NCBI GenBank assembly: GCA_035449045.1
Contig: DAOTKC010000036.1
Location: 1-16,338 of the forward strand
Length of the DNA: 16,338 nt
Direction of reading: 5' to 3'
From: DAOTKC01 sp035449045
GTDB taxonomy: Bacteria; Bacillota; Clostridia; Christensenellales; CAG-917
Positions 1 to 6,159 of the stretch are shown piece after piece. The position numbers were made by a program, and so were the translations under genes. Numbering within the stretch: the first letter of the stretch is position 1; every line of letters starts with the position of its first letter. The notes beneath the pieces are model-generated. The model was not told the origin of the DNA and ran no database searches. It saw nothing but the letters and a program-made list of their open reading frames with translations.

Positions 1-106
1 CAAGGCAAACAAAAAAGCTCATTGCGAACACGAACGCCAGCAAAGCCGCTTTCATCAGCTTGCCGGTGAGTTTATTCAATTTCGCGTTCTGCTTGAAGCT
101 TTTCAT
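1..106 (-). CDS. Partial membrane or exported protein (N-terminus only)
   Basis: An open frame starts with ATG at 106-104 and runs off the left edge, giving 35 residues. The first 18 or so are basic (MKSFKQNAKLNKLTGKL) and are followed by a hydrophobic stretch (ALLAFVFAMSFFVCL), as in a signal peptide or signal anchor. The cysteine near the edge is not in a good lipobox (FFVC). A weak purine-rich ribosome site (AAAGAG) lies just upstream, and a sigma-A-like promoter candidate sits about 55 bases farther up. It has the same direction as the lipoprotein gene but is separated from it by the long hairpin array. I do not recognise the family, and the mature domain lies outside the window. Confidence 0.5.
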   Translation of the reverse strand, partial: MKSFKQNAKLNKLTGKLMKAALLAFVFAMSFFVCL

Positions 107-161
107 ATTACTCTTTTTTTGCTTATTCCGCGCCTTCGCGCCTGCTCTTAAAACTATTACT

Positions 162-190
162 ATATTACATAAATTAAACCCCTCGGGCAA
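162..190 (-). promoter_or_regulatory. Sigma-A-like promoter candidate for the leftmost gene
   Basis: On the minus strand, TTGCCC (190-185) is followed after 17 bases by TAATAT (167-162), in AT-rich surroundings. This would start transcription about 50 bases before the ATG at 106. Spacing is ideal, but both boxes deviate from consensus, so this is a prediction. Confidence 0.4.
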
Positions 191-315
191 TTGGGAAAAT
201 GGGGAAAAAGAGCTCCAAAACCCCTATATCCGCAAACTTTCATTCCGTCTTCACAATTTCATCATAATTGATAAAAACAAAGTTATTAAGTAGTAGTAAT
301 TACGCGCGCGAAAGA

Positions 316-780
316 GAACGCTAAAGCGCGTTCGGGTGAAATTGCTCGGCTACGCCTCGCAGTGAAATTATGCCTTGCGGCATAGTGAATTGCGGCTTAT
401 GGCCGCAGTGAATTTTCAAATTTAGTTCGCAGTTGTGGAAAAAATTAAGTGAAATTGTGAACTGTTTTCACAGTGAAATTTGCGGCTCTGCCGCAAGTGA
501 AATTGGCTTGGCCAGTGAAATTGCTCGCTAAGCTCGCAGTTGCGGATTGCGAGAGTGAAATTGCGAATTATATTCACAGTGAAATTTGCGGCTCTGCCGC
601 AAGTGAAATTATGCCCGCCGGCATAGTGAAATTGCTCACTTCGTTCGCAGTTGAGGATTGAATTTTTTTACCTAAACTTTTTTGACTTTGTCAAAAAAAT
701 TTCACAGATTGCGCAAGCAATCTATTTCACTAAAACGCTTACGTTTTAATTTCACTTGCCGCCGAGCGGCAAATTTCACT
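316..780. repeat. Modular hairpin array (element A)
   Basis: This array fills most of the gene-free stretch 107-779. The left arm has 12 copies of AGTGAAATT or a one-base variant, starting at 336, 361, 384, 407, 448, 472, 496, 514, 554, 578, 602 and 625, often 23-24 bases apart. Between copies lie different short palindromes, for example ATGCC/GGCAT (370-383, 611-624), TGCGGC/GCCGCA (481-495 and 587-601, identical), GTGAA/TTCAC (457-471) and GCGAAT/ATTCAC (563-577). After a core hairpin at 678-698 the linker flips to AATTTCACT (698, 724, 748, 772). It then separates AGATTGC/GCAATCT (706-723), AAAACG/CGTTTT (732-747) and TGCCGC/GCGGCA (757-771). The array ends on the stop codon of the lipoprotein gene. 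No coding function is apparent. Confidence 0.9.
678..698. repeat. Core hairpin of element A (terminator-like)
   Basis: TTTTTTGAC (678-686), a TTT loop and GTCAAAAAA (690-698) form a perfect 9-base-pair dyad with A/T ends. It sits where the linker orientation of the array flips. A matching hairpin with loop AAA lies in element B at 3735-3753. The A and T flanks resemble a bidirectional terminator, but the GC part of the stem is only three base pairs. Confidence 0.6.
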
Positions 781-2744
781 TAATAGATTCTATAAACGCT
801 CCACACTCCGCCGGTTTCGTCCTGCGTGAAAGCAAAAATCTGCTCGGGGTGCTTGGCGGCAAGATTGGTGGATTTGGAATTGTTGGTGATGACTATCGTT
901 ATCTTTTTGAAAAGCCCGTCGATGAGCTGAGATTTGTCGGGGTTGGGCGAGAAGTTTTTAAGTCCATACCATTTGACCTCGGTCGTCTGCTGGGTTTCGG
1001 GGTCGGTCACCTGCTCGGTTTGAAGGTAGGCGTAGACGCCGTTCATATAGAGCGGCTTGCCTTCGTTAGTGACGGCAATATTTTCCTTGATATAATCGGT
1101 GTCGGGAACGACATTGCCCTTCTTGTCGATTACGGCGAAGGTGTAGGTCTCTTTCTTGTTTACCTCGCCCCACTTTAAGGCAAGCGCGTAGCCCGCCGAA
1201 AAGTCGCTGATGAAGTCATACTCAAACGGCAGGCGCACCTTACCGTCGAAGCCGACTATGCCGTATTTGGTGGTTCCCGTGGTGTCGTCCTCGGAGGCAT
1301 AGGTGGTGGTGGCGGCTATGATGTTGCCGTCGGAGATGTGGGCATAAGAATAAGGCAAATCCGCCAGCGAAAACAGCGCGTTGCCGTGCTTATCATAGAG
1401 CCGGAGCACGCCCTTGGGGTCGGCCGGCACGGCATAGCCGTCGGTGTAAATCAGCGCGATGTCGGACACTTTGGTTGTCGTCGTCGGCGCTTTCTTTAGG
1501 TCAATCTGGCCCTTAAGCGTCTTACTCAGCGACACCATGACGTTGAGGTCCTCGTCGACAATCATTTGGTCGAAATCCACTTTTTTATCGGGCCGGAGCG
1601 TCAGAACATAGCTTGCGTAGGTGTATCCCGGCTTCAAAAAGCCGTTGACGTCGAGCGCCACGCTCTCGGCGTAGTAGGAGTTGACAAGCGAAATAAAGAT
1701 GTTGTCGGAAATGTAGGGCGTCCTCGTGCCTCGGACGGCGTCGTATTTCCACATCGTGCAAATCTTGTAGCTTTCGTCGATGTCTTGATATACGTAGTTG
1801 TCAGATGCCCCCTCGGTGCGGCTGAAAATGAAGAACTTACCGTTACCGAGATATGTCGGCGCCAAGAGGTCGGCGGAGGCGGTGGACATCTCCTCAAACC
1901 ATGACGGCCCGCCCGTCGGAATATCTTTAATAAGCAGTTTTTTAGAGTTATCGATAGTGATAATTGTGATATTGTCCTTGCTCGATTCCGTCCGCTTCAA
2001 CACCATGTAATTGTCAAATATGCTGATGTTTTTTAAGTCGGTATTGTGGAGCGAAGCGACCATTTTTTTGCTTTCAACCGAAAACACTTGGGCGTAGTTG
2101 CCGCTTTTATAGCCGACGTAATTGGGTGAAAAAATGGTGACGACGGTCTCAAGCTTGTTCGATTCGGCGGGCGTCGCCGTGCCCTTTGCCGCAAACACGG
2201 CGTCGCCGCATTCAAATATGACGTTTCCGTAGGAATCATAGATTCCTATTTCACCGGCGTCGTTCATCACCGCGATTAAACCGTGCAGAAAGTAGATTTT
2301 GGGATATTGAACCGGAATCGTCACCTCGTCGTCGCCGATGCGGTAAAAACCTTGATAAAGGCCGGCCTGCTTGGTCACCTTAGTGGTAACTCCGTTTGAG
2401 TCGGTCGTCGAAATCTCGTATTGCGCGTTTGTCAAAACGAATCCGTCATAGCCGTCGACGTAGCTACTGCGGTTGGTGCGGTATGCAGGATAATTCTGGG
2501 AGGAAGTCGTCGCCAAAGAGCCGGTGAGCGAGCGGTTTTGAATCTCGACATATTGCGGCAGCGTAATCAGCCGCTCCGAGCCGCTGTAACCCCAAGCAGC
2601 CTCTTTTTCGACAAAATATTTTGTCAAATCGGGCAACGGAGTTGTCTTATCTTTATTACACGCCGTAAGCGTAATAACCGCCGCGAGAACCAGTCCCAAA
2701 GCGAGTATTATTATTGTTATTTTCCTTGTCTTACCGTTCTTCAT
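780..2744 (-). CDS. Secreted lipoprotein with WG-like repeats
   Basis: This 654-residue protein starts with a basic region and a long hydrophobic signal, then a lipobox (LTAC, C29), so it is predicted to be lipid-anchored outside the membrane. The mature part has beta-rich segments resembling WG/KWG repeats: residues 155-178 (GLIAVMNDAGEIGIYDSYGN) and about 494-545 (YGIVGFDGKVRLPFEYDF, then FAVIDKKGNVVPD). Such repeats probably form propeller-like or solenoid surfaces, and the ligand is unknown. The ATG at 2744-2742 has AAGGGA four bases upstream. The TAA stop directly touches the linker of element A. It lies downstream of recO in the same direction, separated by 118 bases of repeat. Catalytic residues were not recognised. 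The lipoprotein assignment is firm, the function open. Confidence 0.85.
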   Translation of the reverse strand: MKNGKTRKITIIILALGLVLAAVITLTACNKDKTTPLPDLTKYFVEKEAAWGYSGSERLITLPQYVEIQNRSLTGSLATTSSQNYPAYRTNRSSYVDGYDGFVLTNAQYEISTTDSNGVTTKVTKQAGLYQGFYRIGDDEVTIPVQYPKIYFLHGLIAVMNDAGEIGIYDSYGNVIFECGDAVFAAKGTATPAESNKLETVVTIFSPNYVGYKSGNYAQVFSVESKKMVASLHNTDLKNISIFDNYMVLKRTESSKDNITIITIDNSKKLLIKDIPTGGPSWFEEMSTASADLLAPTYLGNGKFFIFSRTEGASDNYVYQDIDESYKICTMWKYDAVRGTRTPYISDNIFISLVNSYYAESVALDVNGFLKPGYTYASYVLTLRPDKKVDFDQMIVDEDLNVMVSLSKTLKGQIDLKKAPTTTTKVSDIALIYTDGYAVPADPKGVLRLYDKHGNALFSLADLPYSYAHISDGNIIAATTTYASEDDTTGTTKYGIVGFDGKVRLPFEYDFISDFSAGYALALKWGEVNKKETYTFAVIDKKGNVVPDTDYIKENIAVTNEGKPLYMNGVYAYLQTEQVTDPETQQTTEVKWYGLKNFSPNPDKSQLIDGLFKKITIVITNNSKSTNLAAKHPEQIFAFTQDETGGVWSVYRIY

Positions 2745-2785
2745 ATTGTCCCTTAGCTAGCTTGTTTTTTTAAACCGTTGATATT

Positions 2786-2875
2786 GTTCACTGCACCCGC
2801 AGTTGTGAACTTTATTTGTGAAATTGCGACTTGCCGCGAGCGGCAAATTTCACTCTTATACGCTATGTGTATAAG
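2786..2875. repeat. Hairpin element C, overlapping the end of recO
   Basis: This is a short member of the same repeat family. It contains GTTCAC (2786-2791) paired with GTGAAC (2805-2810), a GTGAAATT linker (2818-2825), TTGCCGC/GCGGCAA (2831-2846), an AATTTCACT linker (2846-2854) and CTTATAC/GTATAAG (2855-2861 with 2869-2875). The last hairpin includes the recO stop codon in its loop. Together these fill most of the recO-lipoprotein junction. I see no convincing promoter for the lipoprotein gene here. Confidence 0.75.
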
Positions 2876-3594
2876 AACATACTCGCGCTTTTAATCTTAA
2901 TCCCCGCAAGCTCGGTAAGTATGTTCACCATAAGTTCCGAACCCGCCGTCGCGATGCCGCCATCTATATTATCCGAAATACAGCCGCTTTTAATGGAATC
3001 GAGCTCCAATAAATGCAAAAAAACCGATTTTTGTATCGTCCGCGAGGTTTCGGGACGGCGGCAGACGCCGCACACAAAGCCCGAGTCGGCGTCGAAATAG
3101 ACGCTTTCGCCAAGCTCCTTGCCGCAGGCGGCGCAGCTAGTGAAATTGAGCTTATAACCCAAGACTTCGAGCACGGTCAAAAGGGTGCCCGAAACGGCAA
3201 CCTTAGGGGCGGCATCAGTGTAACATAACAGCTTCAAGCCGTCAAGCACGGCGGCCATGAGCGGCCCGTTGGGTTCCTCCGAGGACAGCTTTTCGAGTAT
3301 CTCAAGAAGCATAAATCCGCCGTAATACCTTTCCAAATCGCGCGTCAAGCCGAAAAAATTGTCGTGCTGCATGCATTCGCAAACGACGAGCTTGCCGCCC
3401 GAGGCCGGCGCCAGCATATATTCGCCGAACGAAAACGGCTCGGCCGCGTATTTCAGCTTGGCCGAGCTCTTTCTAACGCTCCTCGCCGAGGCGGCAAGCT
3501 TGCCCCGCTCCGGCGTGACCAGCGTCAGCACCTTGTCGTAGTCGCCGTATGGGACGGAGCGCACCACGATTCCGTTAACTTTAATTTTATCCAT
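2863..3594 (-). CDS. recO: DNA repair protein RecO
   Basis: This 243-residue protein has the usual RecO length. The family acts in the RecFOR pathway, where RecO binds single-stranded DNA and SSB, anneals strands and helps load RecA at gaps. The N-terminus (KVNGIVVRSVPYGDYDKVLTLVTPERGKL) is the typical OB-fold start. The C-terminal half has a four-cysteine zinc site, C154-x2-C157 and C175-x2-C178. The family fit supports the ATG at 3594, but no Shine-Dalgarno sequence precedes it, because linker-like repeat sequence runs right up to the start codon. The TAG stop lies in the loop of a hairpin of element C. It follows era as in other Bacillota. Confidence 0.93.
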   Translation of the reverse strand: MDKIKVNGIVVRSVPYGDYDKVLTLVTPERGKLAASARSVRKSSAKLKYAAEPFSFGEYMLAPASGGKLVVCECMQHDNFFGLTRDLERYYGGFMLLEILEKLSSEEPNGPLMAAVLDGLKLLCYTDAAPKVAVSGTLLTVLEVLGYKLNFTSCAACGKELGESVYFDADSGFVCGVCRRPETSRTIQKSVFLHLLELDSIKSGCISDNIDGGIATAGSELMVNILTELAGIKIKSASMFLYT

Positions 3595-3610
3595 ATTGCG
3601 AATTTACTTA

Positions 3611-3838
3611 AGTTAAATTGCGAACTGTGTTCGCAGTAAATTGTTCGGCTGCGCTTCACATTGAAATTTTGCCTCCGGCATAGCGGATTACTCGCTTCGC
3701 TCGCAGTTGCGGATTTATCAAAATCTTCCGCAACTTTTTGACAAAGTCAAAAAATTTCACAGATTGCGCAGCAATCTATTTCACTTAAAACACTCGCGCA
3801 ATTAAATTTCACTTGCGGCAGATGCCGCAAATTTCACC
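3611..3838. repeat. Modular hairpin array (element B) between era and recO
   Basis: This has the same plan as element A but is shorter and more decayed. The left part has linker variants AGTTAAATT (3611), AGTAAATT (3635) and ATTGAAATT (3660), separated by GCGAAC/GTTCGC (3620-3634) and other short palindromes. A core hairpin TTTTTGAC/GTCAAAAA (3735-3753) follows. The right part has AATTTCAC-type linkers (3753, 3778, 3805, 3830) separating AGATTGC/GCAATCT (3761-3777), a degraded unit and TGCGGCA/TGCCGCA (3814-3829). Order and spacing of the core and right arm match element A, while some stems differ in sequence yet remain palindromic. A linker-like TTTTCACTT also overlaps the era stop at about 3870. 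Confidence 0.85.
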
Positions 3839-3875
3839 GGCGAGCCCAAAGATGATACCTATTATTACGCCGTTT

Positions 3876-4754
3876 TCACTTATAGCCGAGTTCACCTAAA
3901 ATTGCATTATTGTCGCGCCAGTCTTCTTTGACCCGCACCCAAAGTTGCAGATTTACCTTGCAATCTATAAGCTTTTCGATATCGAGCCGCGCTTCGGTGG
4001 CAATCTCCTTCAGCATGGCGCCTTGCTTTCCGATGATGATGGCCTTATGCGATTTTCTTTCGCAGATAATGTCGGCATCGATGTCGAAAATATCCTTGCC
4101 TATGCGTTTCTCAAACTTGTTGATTACTATGCCGAGCCCGAAAGGTATCTCTTTATCGAGCCGTGTCAGCGCCTTTTCTCTGATTATCTCGCCGCACATG
4201 AAGCGCTCGCTTTTATCGGTCAACACGTCCTCGGGATACATCGGCTCGCCCTCGGGCAATAGCTTTACTATTTCTTTCGTCAAAACCTCTAAATTGTCGC
4301 CGCGCTTGGCCGAAATAGGCACCACTGCCTTAAGTTCATTTATGCCATTGAGCTTCACCAGTTCCTCGGCGAGCGTAGACGGCATAACACTGTCAATCTT
4401 GTTGACGGCAACGACAATTCCACACTTTTTTGCGGCGCTCTCAATAAATTCGATGTCCTCGGTGCTCACTCCTCTGACGGCGTCCGAAATGTAGAGCACA
4501 ACATCGACGTCGGAAAGGGCGGCGTCAACCGATTTAACCATATATTCGCCCAGCTTGTTTTGGGCATGGTGAAGCCCCGGCGTATCGACGAACGCCGCCT
4601 GAAATCCCTCACCGTTCAAAACGCCGATAATCCTGTCGCGCGTGGTCTGCGGCCGCCACGATACGATGGCGACCTTTTCGCCGACTAAGGCGTTTATCAG
4701 CGTCGATTTGCCCGAGTTGGACCTTCCTATAATTGCTACAAATCCTGTTTTCAT
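3876..4754 (-). CDS. era: GTPase Era
   Basis: This 292-residue protein is the normal Era size. Era is an essential-type GTPase that binds the 3' end of 16S rRNA during 30S subunit assembly. The G domain shows G1 GRSNSGKS (10-17), G3 DTPG (57-60), G4 NKID (118-121) and G5 SAK (148-150). A KH domain follows, with IIGKQGAMLKEIATEA around residues 240-255. G1 reads GRSNSGKS rather than the common GRPNVGKS, but the P-loop glycine, lysine and serine are intact. The start agrees with the family N-terminus (MKTGFVAIIG), yet no clear Shine-Dalgarno is visible. A long structured leader precedes it, and element B follows its TGA stop. Confidence 0.96.
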   Translation of the reverse strand: MKTGFVAIIGRSNSGKSTLINALVGEKVAIVSWRPQTTRDRIIGVLNGEGFQAAFVDTPGLHHAQNKLGEYMVKSVDAALSDVDVVLYISDAVRGVSTEDIEFIESAAKKCGIVVAVNKIDSVMPSTLAEELVKLNGINELKAVVPISAKRGDNLEVLTKEIVKLLPEGEPMYPEDVLTDKSERFMCGEIIREKALTRLDKEIPFGLGIVINKFEKRIGKDIFDIDADIICERKSHKAIIIGKQGAMLKEIATEARLDIEKLIDCKVNLQLWVRVKEDWRDNNAILGELGYK

Positions 4755-4804
4755 AATGCGGGGCGGAATTTATAAATGGGCGCGGAACGTTGTTTTCTGT
4801 CTTC

Positions 4805-4946
4805 GGGGCAATGCGGTCACGAATTTTCTCACCATCAGATAAGTAATCTGATGGGGGCCCCGATAAAAGCTCATTCGGGCTTTTTGGAGTCCCCATTGAA
4901 TGCAAACCATTCACTGGGGTAAGTTACGAGCCTCGTTCTGCATCCC
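4805..4946 (-). ncRNA. Candidate structured RNA in the era leader
   Basis: The 347 bases between cdd and era hold three strong hairpins in a row: CCCCAGTGAATG with CATTCAATGGGG (4919-4908 with 4902-4891, one mismatch), a CCCGA/TCGGG stem (4879-4875 with 4863-4859) and a perfect CCATCAGAT/ATCTGATGG stem (4854-4846 with 4840-4832). Flanking segments can close them into one multi-branched fold: GGGATGC (4946-4940) with GCAT and CCC (4814-4811, 4807-4805), ACGA (4936-4933) with TCGT (4822-4819), and CTTA with TGAG just outside the hairpins, using one G-U pair that favours the minus strand. It could be a cis-acting era leader or a separate small RNA. I do not recognise a known family. Positions 4947-5101 are AT-rich and hold no gene I can see. 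Confidence 0.5.
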
Positions 4947-5029
4947 ATATCTAAATTCCCAAAAAGATGTTCCTTTTTTAATATTTTTTACTAGGTTTTT
5001 TACTTTTAAGTTTTCAGCCGAGCCTTTTT

Positions 5030-5052
5030 ATATTTTATTAAATATAAAATAT
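5030..5052. repeat. AT-rich inverted repeat downstream of cdd
   Basis: ATATTTTAT and ATAAAATAT (5030-5038, 5044-5052) form a perfect 9-base-pair dyad with a TAAAT loop, about 50 bases after the cdd stop. There is no GC stem or clear T tract, so it is not a standard terminator. It could be an operator or an AT-rich promoter region for the era leader. Confidence 0.35.
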
Positions 5053-5101
5053 TATCGGGCACTTATCCGTTCAGCGACAAAAATCCTCTCGGTAGCGTGG
5101 T

Positions 5102-5506
5102 TTAGAGTTTAAAGGCGCCGGGGAGGAGTTCGGAGATGGTTTTGATTTCGCGGCCGCCCGGCCAGGCGACGATGACAACGAGGTCGCCGTTTGGCGAAAA
5201 CTCCGACATAAACTGGCGGCACATTCCGCAAGGATAGGGAGCGGCGTCGGAGTTGCAATAGACGGCGACGGCCGAAAAATCGGTGTAACCTTCCGAAATA
5301 GCTTTGGAAAAGGCGGCGCGCTCGGCGCAAAGCCCTACGGGATAGGAAGCGTTTTCAATATTACCGCCCCTAAAAATCTTTCCGTCAGAGGTGAGCGCCG
5401 CAGCTCCCACCAAATATTTGGAATAGGGCGCATAAGCCCGCTCGGAAGCCGATTTGGCCTCGGCTATCATTTCTTCAATTTGCTTTTCGCAAAATTTATC
5501 TTTCAT
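5102..5506 (-). CDS. cdd: Cytidine deaminase
   Basis: This 134-residue protein matches the short tetrameric cytidine deaminases, which convert cytidine and deoxycytidine to uridine and deoxyuridine in pyrimidine salvage. The zinc site is complete: C60 and the catalytic E62 in CAERAA, then C93 and C96 in PCGMCRQ. FRGGNIENASYP (residues 45-56) contributes to the substrate pocket. The ATG is preceded by a good ribosome site (AAAGAGG). Upstream, 5507-5656 is AT-rich with a small dyad, ATAGTT/AACTAT (5585-5598); a weak TTGACG box (5625-5620) lacks a convincing -10 partner. dgkA, which lies between ybeY and cdd in Bacillus, is absent. Confidence 0.95.
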   Translation of the reverse strand: MKDKFCEKQIEEMIAEAKSASERAYAPYSKYLVGAAALTSDGKIFRGGNIENASYPVGLCAERAAFSKAISEGYTDFSAVAVYCNSDAAPYPCGMCRQFMSEFSPNGDLVVIVAWPGGREIKTISELLPGAFKL

Positions 5507-5656
5507 TCGGCCTCTTTATTTGATTTATTTAATAAATTAATATCTGCCTAATTTATTTGGTTATTGTTCTCGTTTGTTTAATTTATAGTTTTAACTATCA
5601 ATCATTTTTTTGATTTAGCCGTCAAGACACGATTTTTTTCGGAAAAATCCGCCTAA

Positions 5657-6124
5657 CTAACGCAATATCCCAGCTTTGTTTAGAATTTCCTCTTCGGCGG
5701 CGCGCATTTTCGCTCTATCCTCCTCTCTTTCGTGGTCAAACCCCAAAAGATGCAATAAACCATGAAGGGCTAAGAAGGCGCATTCGCGCTCCTCGCCGTG
5801 GCCGTATTCGGCGGCCTGCCTTTTCATAATCTCGACGCAAATCGCTATTTCGCCTAAGATAACTTTACGGCCGTCGAATTCGCAACCCTCGGGAGGATTG
5901 CTCACGGGAAGGTGTGCATCGAGCGAGAGCGCGGGAAAGCTTAAAACGTCGGTAGCGGCGTCGACGCCGCGGGCGCGCAAATTGAGGGCGCGCATTTCTT
6001 CCTCGCTCAAAAACGCCAGCTCGCAAGAGAAAATATCGCGCTGGGTAAAATGCTTAAGTGCTGTTTTGTAAGCCTTTCTTATCGGCTTTTTCGCCCCTTT
6101 GGGGGCATTGTAAATTTTTATCAT
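5657..6124 (-). CDS. ybeY: Endoribonuclease YbeY (rRNA maturation factor)
   Basis: This 155-residue protein is the usual YbeY length. YbeY is a metal-dependent RNase acting in 16S rRNA 3' end maturation and 70S ribosome quality control. The signature HGLLHLLGFDH gives the three metal-binding histidines H121, H125 and H131. The ATDVLSFP segment (residues 57-64) is also characteristic. It lies 35 bases downstream of pgpH, the usual order, and is probably cotranscribed with it. The start shows no obvious Shine-Dalgarno, but the protein begins normally (MIKIYN). Nearby Era acts on the same end of 16S rRNA. Confidence 0.95.
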   Translation of the reverse strand: MIKIYNAPKGAKKPIRKAYKTALKHFTQRDIFSCELAFLSEEEMRALNLRARGVDAATDVLSFPALSLDAHLPVSNPPEGCEFDGRKVILGEIAICVEIMKRQAAEYGHGEERECAFLALHGLLHLLGFDHEREEDRAKMRAAEEEILNKAGILR

Positions 6125-6159
6125 TGTGTTTTTAACTTAGTAAAACGTTTTCGTTTGGT

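Noticed and set aside
60..293. 77-residue plus-strand open frame at the left edge
   Set aside because: It overlaps the start of the minus-strand gene and its promoter candidate, and has no ribosome site or recognisable domain.
473..661. 62-residue open frame inside the hairpin array
   Set aside because: It is an artefact of units about 24 bases long keeping one frame open; there is no ribosome site and the translation only mirrors the repeats.
316..780. Possible CRISPR array
   Set aside because: The constant part is only about 9 bases, the variable parts are themselves palindromic, some recur, and the orientation flips midway. No cas genes are present.
756..1178. 140-residue plus-strand frame opposite the lipoprotein
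   Set aside because: It is a shadow of the lipoprotein gene, and its start lies in element A.
4609..4914. Minus-strand frame through the era leader
   Set aside because: It runs through the hairpins into era in another frame; the composition is not protein-like.
4805..4946. Identification as 6S RNA, SRP RNA or tmRNA
   Set aside because: 6S is rod-shaped with a central bubble, while this has three adjacent hairpins in a junction; the SRP tetraloop motif and tmRNA tRNA-like ends are not visible.
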